A stretch of DNA of 64,000 nucleotides from the NCBI RefSeq assembly GCF_009914765.1, contig NZ_WYDS01000002.1, positions 70,040 through 134,039 on the forward strand, written 5' to 3'. This document shows positions 26,453 through 35,929 of this stretch, piece by piece. Position 1 is the first letter of the stretch; the number at the start of each line of letters is the position of its first letter. The position numbers were made by a program, and so were the translations under genes. Source of the DNA: Halodesulfovibrio sp. MK-HDV (lineage in GTDB: Bacteria > Desulfobacterota > Desulfovibrionia > Desulfovibrionales > Desulfovibrionaceae). Under the pieces are notes generated by a model. That model was not told where the DNA came from and ran no database searches. It was given only the letters and a program-made list of their open reading frames with translations.

Positions 26453-26766
26453 ACAAATTCCATGCTACGGGGCGGTTACGTTTTAGAACTGACAGTTCTA
26501 TAATTCGTGTACTTAATTAGTTCTGCTTTGGCAATTTGCAACATCTAAATTGATTTTGGATGACAATATTTAGCTGATTCGGAGTGAAAATTGATATTCG
26601 TCGATTTGGTTTGAAGAAGTTATAACAAGAGTAAAGGTAAAAGCAGTTTACAAGACTCCGTAGGCTCTGTAACTATTTAAGGGTAGAAAGTGAAACTGTA
26701 CGGTATACACAGTTTTGCTGCATTTTGCTGTAAGACAGAGGCGTGGTTGCAGCAAAGTGCAAAAAT

Positions 26767-26792
26767 AAAGGGGCTCATTTATGAGTCCCTTT
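26767..26792 (-). terminator. Terminator-like hairpin
   Basis: AAAGGGGCTCAT pairs with ATGAGTCCCTTT with one mismatch. On the minus strand it is followed by TTATTTTTGC. Confidence 0.6.
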
Positions 26793-26893
26793 ATTATGCA
26801 GATTGATGTCAAACCCGCGCAGTGCAGCGCACCCCTAGGGCACTTGTTCCCGTATGGCTCGATGACTTGCCAACGGTTGACTGGCGTTACTTC

Positions 26894-26946
26894 AAAAAAA
26901 ACAAAATCTTACATACGTCTATGTATGCTTCGATTTTGTTTTTTTC
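26894..26946 (-). terminator. Long AT-rich hairpin downstream of the PFK-2-like gene
   Basis: AAAAAACAAAATC (left arm) and GATTTTGTTTTTT (right arm) enclose an inner CATAC/GTATG stem. It is followed by T-rich sequence on either strand and probably ends the malQ operon transcript. Confidence 0.6.
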
Positions 26947-27008
26947 TTGCGCCTTGCACTGAACATTTTTGTCTCAATCTGTAAGGAAAAGCGTAGCCAA
27001 TAATCACT

Positions 27009-28232
27009 TTAGTTACCAAGATCTGCATCCATAAACTTCACTAGTTCGAACAGTTTTTTCTGTTGTGTCGAGATGATATGGAACAGTGAGTTTTGTGGAA
27101 CTAAAATATACGGAACGTCATCTTGTCTTCTGAACAGAAAGTGGGAAAGGATCATGCGGTTAATTGCCTGATGCCCCACAATTAGGACGCGTTCTGCGTT
27201 ACCGGAAAGGAACAGTGCTTTTTTCAAGCCCCTGTCTACACGGTCTTTCAAGGTTCTGTATCCTTCTCCTTCCGGATAAACATAGCCGTATTTATCGTAG
27301 GAACGGTCACGGGCAATCTCAGGATATTGCTCTTTAATTTCAGAATACATTAAGTTTTCGCATACTCCGGCGTCGATTTCATCAAACTCGGGGAGTGGAA
27401 TAACTGTGCAGTTCGGCATGTGGTTTACAACATACTGTGCGGTTTGCTGCGAACGTCGCTTCATGCTGGTGAAGACGTAGTTGATTTCGTCTCCCTTAAA
27501 ATATTCACCAAGGCAACTTGCTTGCTTATGACCAAGCTCTGTTAACGAGGAGTTGCCCCCGATTCTGTCCATGACGTTGTATTCTGTCTGACCATGTCGC
27601 GCGAGATAGAGATTACGCACCCAGTCCGAAACAAGAATATCACGGATATTTGCATAGAACGGTATGCCGCTCGGCACATTTTCATTCAAAATAAGGTTAT
27701 GTAGAGAATCTACCATTACCCACATTTTTTCATCCAGCAGAGGTGAATAGATGTGCTCGTAATATTTGATGCGCTCTTTAAAGCTCATACAGGCTTGTTC
27801 TTCTGTCAGCTTGGAAAATTCAGAAAGTTTTGTTTTGCGCAGAATAGAAGCATCGACCAGCTCTTCATCGTTATTGATGCACTCGATCCAGAGAATCGGA
27901 TAGATTGCCATGCGTTCAATGGCAAGGCGACGATGACGGCTGACGTTGGTAGCATCGAGAATAGCGACGTTGCCGCCGCTCTGCAAAAACTCCGTGGCAC
28001 GGTTCATATTGGTAAAAGCAATTTCTTCACGTGCTGCTTTACCTGCCTGATTTGTAGGGCAGTAAAATTCTGGTTCAGAAGATTTGACACCAAGTCGTTC
28101 ACGGCGGATGTCGCCGTTATTAAAAATTTCCGTGCGAATACCTTCTTTTGAGAGACCATCAAGAATTTTTGCGGCAACAGTTGTTTTACCGCGAGCAGGT
28201 AGACCTACCATACCAATATAAAGCTTGTGCAT
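27009..28232 (-). CDS. 6-phosphofructo-2-kinase / fructose-2,6-bisphosphatase-like bifunctional protein
   Basis: The 407-residue protein has the two-domain layout of eukaryotic PFK-2/FBPase-2. The kinase half begins with the P-loop GMVGLPARGKTT (residues 7-18), then NNGDIRRERLG and ILDATNVSRHRR, all close to the animal and yeast motifs. The second half is a histidine phosphatase with LARHGQTEYN and RIGGNSSLTELG, the second histidine being in IVGHQAINRMIL. The family makes and removes fructose-2,6-bisphosphate, a signal rarely considered in bacteria. It lies 74 bases downstream of malQ with no terminator between, linking it to glycogen or maltodextrin use. A GGAGG site precedes the ATG. A different sugar-phosphate substrate is possible. 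Confidence 0.85.
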   Translation of the reverse strand: MHKLYIGMVGLPARGKTTVAAKILDGLSKEGIRTEIFNNGDIRRERLGVKSSEPEFYCPTNQAGKAAREEIAFTNMNRATEFLQSGGNVAILDATNVSRHRRLAIERMAIYPILWIECINNDEELVDASILRKTKLSEFSKLTEEQACMSFKERIKYYEHIYSPLLDEKMWVMVDSLHNLILNENVPSGIPFYANIRDILVSDWVRNLYLARHGQTEYNVMDRIGGNSSLTELGHKQASCLGEYFKGDEINYVFTSMKRRSQQTAQYVVNHMPNCTVIPLPEFDEIDAGVCENLMYSEIKEQYPEIARDRSYDKYGYVYPEGEGYRTLKDRVDRGLKKALFLSGNAERVLIVGHQAINRMILSHFLFRRQDDVPYILVPQNSLFHIISTQQKKLFELVKFMDADLGN

Positions 28233-28306
28233 TCTTCCTCCGGCATGTGCGTTACTGGCGTAGTGCCAGTGCTGTGTATCGTTGGTAGTTTGTCTCTTCC
28301 TTGCGG

Positions 28307-29809
28307 TTATGTCCAGCGTCCAAACAGCCCCGTAAGTTGCGACAACTTATTGAACATTGGATGTTGCTGTTGTTCTTTGGTCATGCGCCATTCCCAGTTT
28401 CCATTCCCCGTTGATGGCGTATTCATCCTGCCCGCATTATCCAGTCCAAGGATATCCTGCACAGGGAATATGACCGTATTTGCGACGCTTTGCATGGCAA
28501 GACGCATAAAGGTGAGGTGCACATTATCGAGATCGGTACACTGCCCAACAAATTCATGCAGATTGTTCCGCCCTTGATCACCGGCTTCTGTCACGTACCA
28601 TCCCTTTACCGTGGAGTTGTCATGAGTACCTGTGTATAGAACACAATGCGGTTCATGATGAAACGGTGTGTCTGGATTTCGTGTAAGGTCGCCGCCGAAG
28701 CCGAATTGCAGAATCTTCATTCCCGGTAGATTAAACTGCTGTTTCAATTCTCGCACGTCCGCCGTGATAACGCCTAAATCTTCGGCAATAATGGGGAGCA
28801 TCCCGAGACGCAGGGTGAATGTTCTAAATAGCTCCATCCCCGGAGCATCTACCCATTTGCCATTTATTGCTGTGGGCTCATCCACAGGTATTTCCCAGTA
28901 ACCAGCAAAGCCTCTGAAATGGTCGAGCCGAATCTTATCCATAAGCTCAATATTATGACGCAGGCGTCGTACCCACCACTCAAAATTTTCATGGCGCATG
29001 GCGTCCCAGTTAAAAACAGGGTTGCCCCAACGCTGACCTGTTGCACTGAAATAGTCCGGCGGAACACCACCTACGTGGGTTGGAGTCCCGTTGTCATCCA
29101 GTTTGAACAGGTGTGGGTTTGTCCAGACGTCTGCGCTGTGATGCGTGACATAAATAGGAAGATCACCGATAAGGTTCAGCCCGTTTTTGTTGCAATACGC
29201 GCGTAATCTTCGCCATTGGGAAAAGAAAATATACTGCACATATTCTTCGTATGCGATGGCATCCTTATGTTCTGCATCCCACTGCAACAGGGCTCCCTGC
29301 TCTCTGTACTTCAACGGATCAGGCCATTCGGTCCATATTTTACCGGGATGTTCGTCCATGATGGTTACAAAACGTGCGTAATCACGCAGCCATTCTCTAT
29401 GGTTTTCTTTGAACACCGAAAAATGCGGACATGTACTGAGTGATTTTTTTTTGCGGGCGTAGGCAATGCGCAACAGGTGAGCCTTATAAATTCCGGCTGC
29501 TCCGTAATGTACAAAGGCATCGTGACCTTGCGGAGAATCACGAACTTCTTCCCATGTGATGATGCCGTCTTCGACCATCATCTCAGGACTGATGAGGAGT
29601 GGGTTGCCAGCAAAAGCAGACCAACTTGCATAGGGCGAGTTTCCCATAATTTCTGTAGTGGGAGTGGTTGGCAGGAATTGCCAATACAGTTGCCCGCGCG
29701 AGCGGAGAAAATCAGCAAAGTCATATGCTGCGGGGCCAAGATCGCCGATACCGAATCGCGATGGAAGAGAAGTAATATGTAAGAGTACTCCGCTGGAGCG
29801 AATATTCAT
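28307..29809 (-). CDS. malQ: 4-alpha-glucanotransferase (amylomaltase)
   Basis: It transfers glucan segments between alpha-1,4-glucans, processing maltodextrins or glycogen remnants. It has 500 residues from the ATG at 29809, which has a GGAGG site and begins at the conserved start (RSSGVLLHITSLPSRFGIGDLGP). GH77 catalytic features are present: RLDHFRGF with the nucleophilic Asp, IAEDLGVIT with the acid/base Glu, and GTHDNSTVKGW. It is cytoplasmic. It is the first gene of an apparent two-gene operon with the PFK-2/FBPase-2-like gene. Confidence 0.95.
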   Translation of the reverse strand: MNIRSSGVLLHITSLPSRFGIGDLGPAAYDFADFLRSRGQLYWQFLPTTPTTEIMGNSPYASWSAFAGNPLLISPEMMVEDGIITWEEVRDSPQGHDAFVHYGAAGIYKAHLLRIAYARKKKSLSTCPHFSVFKENHREWLRDYARFVTIMDEHPGKIWTEWPDPLKYREQGALLQWDAEHKDAIAYEEYVQYIFFSQWRRLRAYCNKNGLNLIGDLPIYVTHHSADVWTNPHLFKLDDNGTPTHVGGVPPDYFSATGQRWGNPVFNWDAMRHENFEWWVRRLRHNIELMDKIRLDHFRGFAGYWEIPVDEPTAINGKWVDAPGMELFRTFTLRLGMLPIIAEDLGVITADVRELKQQFNLPGMKILQFGFGGDLTRNPDTPFHHEPHCVLYTGTHDNSTVKGWYVTEAGDQGRNNLHEFVGQCTDLDNVHLTFMRLAMQSVANTVIFPVQDILGLDNAGRMNTPSTGNGNWEWRMTKEQQQHPMFNKLSQLTGLFGRWT

Positions 29810-30027
29810 AAGAGCCTCCAAGTGACTAAGTCCCTGTTGCGTAGATGCGTAGATAAAGGCAAAAGCACGCAGCAAAGTGCGAGTTCAGCTTTTATCTGAC
29901 TCTTTTCTATATCATGGAGAGGAAGGCGGAGACTAGGGAGAAGACTTAATTATACAGGAGCTGAATAGAGTTCTGTTCCCGCACGGTGTTAACCGGTGCA
30001 AGATCAAGAATAGAGGAGATGAGTTCT

Positions 30028-30849
30028 TTAAGAAGGCTTTTCTTTTTTCTTAGGGCCTTCTGTAATAGGCAGAGGTGCTTCGAGATTACAGAGTTTAGCC
30101 AGCTCTAAGTAAGCTGTTTCTCTGTCGCCAAGCATGTCCACAAGGCCTGCTTTCAGGGCTTGTTTACCTGTCATTGCGCGACCGTCTGCATATGGCAGAA
30201 TCTGTTCACGCTTCATGTGGCGGCCTTCAACGATAACATCGATGAACTGATTATACATGTCCATGATGATAGCTTGCAGGTATTCTCGTTCTTCCTGAGT
30301 CATGGTCTGGAAGGGACTGCCGGCAGCTTTAAGTTTGCCACTTGTGAGGGAAAGATAGGAGACGCCGATTTTTTGCATCAGCCCTTTGAAATTGGGGAGT
30401 TCCATCTTTACGCCGATGGAGCCGGTGAGTGTTGCGGGGTTGGCAACAATTTTGTGTCCGGCTGCTGCGATGTAGTACCCGCCGGAAGCGGCTACTGTGC
30501 CCATTGAGATAATAACAGGCTTAACTTTAGCAAGGCGTTTGATAGCAAAGTACATTTCTTGTGACGCGGCTACGCCACCACCCGGTGAGTTGATGCGTAC
30601 GACAACACCTTTAATGGAATCGTCTTTACGCAGTTTGTATGCCCAGTCGGATACTTTGCGGGAGTCGGCAATAAAGCCTTCCACGTTGATTACGCCGAAT
30701 TTATCTTGCGTAAAATAAGGCATATCATTGCCTTTTGATACGCGTAAAGCCGCAGTAGCGCCTGCGAACAGGGCTACTGCGGCAATAATTAGCATTATGC
30801 CAAACAGAAGTGGATGCTTCTGCGAGAAATTAGGCTTCTTCGCCTGCAT
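30028..30849 (-). CDS. sppA: Signal peptide peptidase SppA, short type
   Basis: This membrane-anchored serine protease of family S49 degrades leftover signal peptides. It has 273 residues from the ATG at 30849, which overlaps the end of rpsA by 20 bases, suggesting translational coupling. The N-terminal anchor is LLFGIMLIIAAVALFAGATAA. The nucleophilic serine lies in TVAASGGYYIAAAG and the general-base lysine in TSGKLKAAGSP. Longer upstream in-frame starts would read through rpsA sequence and are rejected. The short form works as an octamer in other bacteria. Confidence 0.92.
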   Translation of the reverse strand: MQAKKPNFSQKHPLLFGIMLIIAAVALFAGATAALRVSKGNDMPYFTQDKFGVINVEGFIADSRKVSDWAYKLRKDDSIKGVVVRINSPGGGVAASQEMYFAIKRLAKVKPVIISMGTVAASGGYYIAAAGHKIVANPATLTGSIGVKMELPNFKGLMQKIGVSYLSLTSGKLKAAGSPFQTMTQEEREYLQAIIMDMYNQFIDVIVEGRHMKREQILPYADGRAMTGKQALKAGLVDMLGDRETAYLELAKLCNLEAPLPITEGPKKKEKPS

Positions 30850-32551
30850 CCTCAAGCTGCTTGAAGATATCGCCGAGGGTCTGCTGACCCGCATCGGAAC
30901 CGCCGGAGCGGAATTCACGAGGCTTTTTGCTGCGTTCTTCAGGTTCCTGGAGCTGTTTGATTGAAAGTCCGAGACGACGTTCTTCAGCGCTAACGTGGAT
31001 AACTTTAGCTTTGATAGTTACGCCTTCTTTGAACATTTCAGAAGGGGATTTCACTTTTTTCTGAGAGATTTCAGAAACGTGAACGAGACCTTCAATGCCT
31101 TCTTCTACTTCTACGAAGAGACCAAAGTCGGTGATGTTGGTAACAAGACCTTCAACGATGGTGCCGTTAGGGTAGTTAGAAGGAACTTTAGACCAAGGAT
31201 CTTCGGAAAGCTGTTTAACACCGAGGGTGAATTTTTCACTGTCCTGATCAACTGTAAGAACTTTCGCCTGTACAGTGTCGCCAACCTGGAAGAGTTCATT
31301 AGGGTGACGGATCTTTTTGGTCCAAGAGATATCGGAAACGTGAATCAGGCCATCAATGCCGTCTTCAATGCCGATGAACATACCGAATTCGGTGATGTTC
31401 TTGATAACACCTTCAAGGATAGTACCTTCAGGGTATTTCTCAGCAACAATTTCCCATGGGTTTGGCTTAACTTGCTTCATGCCAAGAGAAATGCGTTTTT
31501 TATCTTCGTCTACGCCGAGGATAACTACTTCAACTTCGTCACCTACGCGTACCATCTGGGATGGGTGGCGGAGTTTACGAGTCCAAGACATTTCAGAAAT
31601 GTGTACGAGACCTTCAACGCCTGGCTCGAGTTCCACGAATGCACCGTAATCAACGAGGTTTGTAACCTTGCCGCTGAGACGCTGTCCTTCAGGGAATTTC
31701 GCGGTGATATCCTGCCAAGGATCTTCTACGAGCTGTTTAAGGCCGAGAGATACTTTCTGGTTATCTTTATCGAAGCTGAGAATTTTCAGTTCGAGTTCCT
31801 GACCGAGCTGAACGAGCTCTTTAGGATGGCGAATGCGCTTCCAAGACATATCAGTGATATGCAGGAGGCCGTCGAGGCCGCCGAGGTCAACGAATACACC
31901 ATATTCGGTGATGTTTTTCGCTTTACCAACAACAATCTGGCCTTCGTTAAGAGTAACGAGAAGGTCCTGACGTTTGGAGTCGCGTTCTTCTTCAAGAAGT
32001 ACACGGCGAGAAACGATAACGTTGCTACGACGACGGTTGATTTTCAGCACACGGAATTCAAACTCTTCGTTCACGAGCGCGTCCATGTCTGGCACAGGGC
32101 GCAGATCGACATGGGAGCCAGGAAGGAAGGCATCAATGCCACCGAGGTCGACTGTGTAGCCACCTTTGATACGACGTACAATGCGGCCAGTAACGACGGA
32201 GTTCTTTTCCTGAACTTCTTCGAGCTGGTCGAACATCTGCATGCGTTTTGCTTTTTCAAACGAAAGGGTAATGGTGCCTTCCATCTCGTTCTTGCGAACA
32301 ACGAAAACATCCACTTTGTCCCCAACGCCTACGCTAACCGCGCCGTCTGCATCTGCAAACTCGGAAGCAGGGATCTGACCTTCTGACTTAAAGTTAACAT
32401 CAACGAGAACATAATCACTGTCCACGCGAACGATTTCGCCCTTAACGATTGAACCTTCATCCAGCTCACCAAAATCGGAGCTGAGGTAATCTTCAAGTGC
32501 AGCCTCAAAGCTCATTTCAGCTTCGAGTGAGTTATTTTCCATGGTTTCCAT
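30830..32551 (-). CDS. rpsA: 30S ribosomal protein S1
   Basis: This protein binds mRNA upstream regions and helps initiation. The 573 residues contain six S1 (OB-fold) repeats, each with GxVxxxxxYGxFVxLxxGxxGLxHxSxxS-type consensus; examples are YGVFVDLGGLDGLLHITDMSW and YGAFVELEPGVEGLVHISEMSW. The ATG at 32551 is chosen because it has a perfect GGAGG site seven bases upstream; a longer frame to 32587 lacks one. sppA overlaps its 3' end. The antisense strand shows a long open frame, a shadow of the strong codon bias of this gene. Confidence 0.97.
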   Translation of the reverse strand: METMENNSLEAEMSFEAALEDYLSSDFGELDEGSIVKGEIVRVDSDYVLVDVNFKSEGQIPASEFADADGAVSVGVGDKVDVFVVRKNEMEGTITLSFEKAKRMQMFDQLEEVQEKNSVVTGRIVRRIKGGYTVDLGGIDAFLPGSHVDLRPVPDMDALVNEEFEFRVLKINRRRSNVIVSRRVLLEEERDSKRQDLLVTLNEGQIVVGKAKNITEYGVFVDLGGLDGLLHITDMSWKRIRHPKELVQLGQELELKILSFDKDNQKVSLGLKQLVEDPWQDITAKFPEGQRLSGKVTNLVDYGAFVELEPGVEGLVHISEMSWTRKLRHPSQMVRVGDEVEVVILGVDEDKKRISLGMKQVKPNPWEIVAEKYPEGTILEGVIKNITEFGMFIGIEDGIDGLIHVSDISWTKKIRHPNELFQVGDTVQAKVLTVDQDSEKFTLGVKQLSEDPWSKVPSNYPNGTIVEGLVTNITDFGLFVEVEEGIEGLVHVSEISQKKVKSPSEMFKEGVTIKAKVIHVSAEERRLGLSIKQLQEPEERSKKPREFRSGGSDAGQQTLGDIFKQLEDAGEEA

Positions 32552-32761
32552 TAAAAATCCTCCAACCAACAAAAAAATTTTTCCCACTTGGAAAGTGAGA
32601 TGGGAAGTGTTAGCAAATTAACGTTGTAAACTCAACAAAAAAATGCTGTGAATATCAGGATTTTACCGCTTTGGTTTGAAGTCCTAATTGTTTTCCGTAT
32701 GTTTTTCGCATGGTAGCCTCACTTTTCTGAGAACGCGTGCAAAAAAAAATAAAACGGCTAA

Positions 32762-34060
32762 TTACGCGAGTGCTACTAAATCGTAGTCGCGTGTATCCAC
32801 AATTTCTGCGTCTACCATTGCTCCCGGTTCTACACCGGGGCCGCTTACGTATGTAATGCCATCCACTTCTGGAGCTTGGAACCAAGTACGACCTACATGC
32901 AGTCCCGGCCACTCGTCATGTTCACTATCAACGAGCACTTTCATGCGCTGGCCTTCGTACTGTTCCAAAATATCTTCACTAATGTCGCCCTGAATTTCCA
33001 TGAGTGAATCACGGCGCCATTCTTTTTCTATATCATCAATCTGGTTGTCCATGGCAGCAGCAGGTGTACCGTCTTCTGCCTGATATGCAAAAACACCCAG
33101 ATGATGGAAGCGTGTTTCAATGATGAAGTCACGCAGGTATTCCCACTGTTCTTCTGTTTCTCCAGGGTAGCCAACAATAATACTGGTACGAATTGCGGCT
33201 TCCGGAAAAATATCACGGATGCGGTCGATCACTTCGCGCGGGTTGCGTGCAAACGGGCGACCCATGCGGGACAGAACATCTGAGTGTGCGTGCTGGATAG
33301 GTACATCAAAGTACGGAACAAACGGCTCGCCAGCATCACGCAGATATTTCAAAAATTCTACTGATAAGCCCGCAGGGTACAGGTACATGAGACGTAAACG
33401 CTCAAGACCGTCCAGCGGCAGGATCTTATCTAACAGTTCACGCAATCCGTGTTTTAAGCCCAGTTCCCGGCCGTACGCTGTTACGTCCTGCGCTACGAAG
33501 ATGAGCTCTTTAACACCCTGAGCAAGGGCATGCTTTGCATCACGCACAACGGTCTCTGCTGGTGTGGTACGTAAATCACCACGAATGGAAGGGATGGTAC
33601 AGAACGCACAGTTGTGGTTACAACCATCACTAATCTTCAAGTACGCGTATGAAGGGCCTGTGGAGATAAGACGAAGCGGGTCTTTAATGAGAGGGAGCTT
33701 CATAGCTTTCGCAATCATTTCCGGCCATTCTTCCATCTGGGTGTTGGTCAACCACAGGTTAACTTCAGGAATCTCGGATGAAAGATCGTTTTCGCCAAAA
33801 CGTCCTACAAGGCAGCCTACAACTGCGATAAGCGGACGTTTGCCTGTCGCTATGTCTTCAACATCGGCAACGGCTTGTAAAATTGTCTGCACGGACTCTT
33901 CAATTGCAGGCTGAATAAAGCCGCAAGTGTTAATGAGTACCAGATCAGCATTTTCCGGTGCTTCAACCGGCGTAATCTCTTCGCTTACAGCGCCTAAAAG
34001 CCATTCGGTATCTACCCTGTTTTTAGGGCACCCAAGGCTTATTGAATAAATATTAATCAT
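32762..34060 (-). CDS. rimO: Ribosomal protein S12 methylthiotransferase RimO
   Basis: This radical-SAM enzyme with two 4Fe-4S clusters adds a methylthio group to an aspartate of ribosomal protein S12. It has 432 residues. The N-terminal MTTase domain starts INIYSISLGCPKNRVDTE, with other cluster cysteines in INTCGFI and VVGCLVGR. The radical-SAM motif is CNHNCAFC. The end is a TRAM RNA-binding domain (GQRMKVLVDSEHDEWPGLHVGRT). The LGCPKN and PEVNLW features favour RimO over MiaB. The ribosome site at 34060 is weak. A divergent histidine kinase gene lies 76 bases away. Confidence 0.94.
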   Translation of the reverse strand: MINIYSISLGCPKNRVDTEWLLGAVSEEITPVEAPENADLVLINTCGFIQPAIEESVQTILQAVADVEDIATGKRPLIAVVGCLVGRFGENDLSSEIPEVNLWLTNTQMEEWPEMIAKAMKLPLIKDPLRLISTGPSYAYLKISDGCNHNCAFCTIPSIRGDLRTTPAETVVRDAKHALAQGVKELIFVAQDVTAYGRELGLKHGLRELLDKILPLDGLERLRLMYLYPAGLSVEFLKYLRDAGEPFVPYFDVPIQHAHSDVLSRMGRPFARNPREVIDRIRDIFPEAAIRTSIIVGYPGETEEQWEYLRDFIIETRFHHLGVFAYQAEDGTPAAAMDNQIDDIEKEWRRDSLMEIQGDISEDILEQYEGQRMKVLVDSEHDEWPGLHVGRTWFQAPEVDGITYVSGPGVEPGAMVDAEIVDTRDYDLVALA

Positions 34061-34136
34061 GGGGTGGTTTCCAGTATATATACTATTTTGACTAATGAAT
34101 TGTGTGTTTGCTGCACTGTCACAGGAGAGATCGTAC

Positions 34137-35705
34137 GTGGAAAATAAGCAAGCCGTTGAGGCCGATAAAGAGATATTCACTACGCTTAACATAGCGACCA
34201 TCGGGTATCGTAGCACATTTCGAGAGCTGTTGATGCATCTTTTTTCTACAGAAATGCCTGACGGCGTAGTGAGAATTAAAGTGCGAGCAATCGCGTGTGC
34301 ACCTCAAGATGAGTTGCCGGGATTGATGTGTCTTGACGGCGTCGATTTCTATGACAGTGTAGAGGAGCTATGCGAGAATATAGATGATGTCAACATAGTC
34401 TTCGACCTTTCAGAAGAAGGTAAATATCTAGAGTATGTTAAGCAGCATACGCCAGCCGGAGTTTCCGTGGTCGGCGGAGAAGCTTTGATTGCTTTTAGAA
34501 AATCTCCTGTTGATCCCGCAGTGTTAGATGCGCAGGCATGTAACCTCGATAGAGCTCTTGGGCTGTTCAGCACCTTTGTTGATCAGGCAGCAGAGGAATT
34601 TTGGCTTCTGGATACTGACGGCACTGTTCTGGATGCTAATGCTGCTGTTTTGGAAAGTCCGCGAGACCTTGAGTTTGAGGGTGCGGAAGGGACGCTCATT
34701 AACAATATATTATTGTATGCCCAGCAGCCGGATAATGCTGTTCTTAAGGCAGTGAAGACAGCAAAGCGCGCAGATCAGGTTGTCACAAAAATCACCGGTA
34801 ACGGAGAACTCCAATATTTCGGGATCTCGGCGTATCCGGCTGTAAAACGCGACGGTACGGTGCGATCGATAATTTTAACGCGCAAAGATATTACAGAAAA
34901 CTACTTTATGGTGCGTAAGCTCCAGCAGACGGAAAAACTTGCAGCCATTGGTGAAATGTCCGCCTTTGTTGCGCATGAAATACGGAACCCGCTGTTTGCC
35001 ATTGGCGGCTTTGCTCGCGCATTGCTTAAGCAGAAAAATTTGAATGAAAAAGATACAAAGAAAGTTAAAATTATCTACAACGAGTCAAAACGGCTGGAGA
35101 AAATTTTAAAAATCATTCTTAATTTTGCTCGTCCTGCCCCTGGAGAAAGCGGCGAAATTGATGTAAATGAAGTGATTACAGAAGCCCTTGGCTTGCTCCG
35201 AATGCGATTTGAGTCCCAAGGGGGAATCGTTACAACCAACCTGAATGTAGGCGTAGCAAAAGTTCGCGGAAATCCTGACCAGCTGAAGCAGTGCGTTATT
35301 AACGGCATAAAAAATGGTTTTGAAGCCATGCCTAATGGCGGAACAATGCGTGTTGAAACAACGCTTAGTGCTGATAATTGGGTAATCGTCCGCATAATGG
35401 ATTCCGGTGAAGGTATTCCAAATGATGTGCGCGAACATTTGTTTAATCCATTTTTTACCACCAAAAGTGGTGGTTCGGGCCTTGGTCTTGCCATGACGAA
35501 AAAAATTATCGAGGGCATGGGCGGTAAGGTGAAGCTGCGTAGTAAAATTCATAAGGGAACAATTCTTTCATTTTATCTTCCACCTATTTCCGCTACGTCT
35601 CCAGATTTTGGCAAAAAGGATTCCGCTACTGATGATGATGGTGATGAAGTGGCTAATTCTGCAAATGTAGGATTTTTAAGTGGGCCTATGAAGTTTTTCC
35701 GATAA
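34137..35705 (+). CDS. PAS-type sensor histidine kinase, cytoplasmic
   Basis: The start is the GTG at 34137, in frame, with an AGGAGAG site eight bases upstream; the ATG at 34095 has none. The protein has 522 residues. Residues 15-120 look like a Rossmann-type fold (TLNIATIGYRST...IVFDLSEEGKY) with no transmembrane segment. A PAS domain follows at about 150-255 (EEFWLLDTDGTVLDANAAV). The HisKA domain has phospho-acceptor H280 (FVAHEIRNPL), followed by the ATPase boxes NGIKNGFEAM, DSGEGIP and GGSGLGLAM. No response regulator is adjacent, so the partner is unknown. Confidence 0.9.
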   Translation: MENKQAVEADKEIFTTLNIATIGYRSTFRELLMHLFSTEMPDGVVRIKVRAIACAPQDELPGLMCLDGVDFYDSVEELCENIDDVNIVFDLSEEGKYLEYVKQHTPAGVSVVGGEALIAFRKSPVDPAVLDAQACNLDRALGLFSTFVDQAAEEFWLLDTDGTVLDANAAVLESPRDLEFEGAEGTLINNILLYAQQPDNAVLKAVKTAKRADQVVTKITGNGELQYFGISAYPAVKRDGTVRSIILTRKDITENYFMVRKLQQTEKLAAIGEMSAFVAHEIRNPLFAIGGFARALLKQKNLNEKDTKKVKIIYNESKRLEKILKIILNFARPAPGESGEIDVNEVITEALGLLRMRFESQGGIVTTNLNVGVAKVRGNPDQLKQCVINGIKNGFEAMPNGGTMRVETTLSADNWVIVRIMDSGEGIPNDVREHLFNPFFTTKSGGSGLGLAMTKKIIEGMGGKVKLRSKIHKGTILSFYLPPISATSPDFGKKDSATDDDGDEVANSANVGFLSGPMKFFR

Positions 35706-35814
35706 TATATTCTTTCAGAATGGATTGCGTAGTGTTGCAAGTGCGATAGGTACTATTTTCTACTTGATGGTTGGCTTGATATGTTACTAGGATGTGATTT
35801 AAAATTTTGATTGA

Positions 35815-35885
35815 GGGGATTCTGTAAGAGTCCCCATCTTCATATAAATACAAATGTAGACGCAATCATCTTTGATGAGCGTCTA
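35815..35885 (+). other. Two hairpins between the histidine kinase and rdgB
   Basis: GGGGATTC/GAGTCCCC (35815-35835) and TAGACGC/GCGTCTA with inner TCATC/GATGA (35857-35885) stand in the 224-base gap. The second is followed by TATTTTAG and may be a weak terminator for the kinase gene. Confidence 0.4.
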
Positions 35886-35929
35886 TATTTTAGTCACAGC
35901 TAGCATGCGCTACATATAAGGATAGAGTG

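Larger units (their letters stand above)
26453..27008. other. Intergenic region with two terminator-like hairpins
   Basis: The 556-base gap lies between mutL and the PFK-2-like gene, both on the minus strand. The left part should contain the mutL promoter. The right part has stems at 26767-26792 and 26894-26946. The stretch between and around them also shows CAGTGCAGCGC (about 26820) facing GCGCCTTGCACTG (about 26950), a possible outer stem. No ORF is supported. Confidence 0.45.

Noticed and set aside
30995-32386. 463-codon plus-strand frame opposite rpsA
   Set aside because: It is a shadow of the strongly biased codons of ribosomal protein S1, which has six clear S1 repeats on the other strand.
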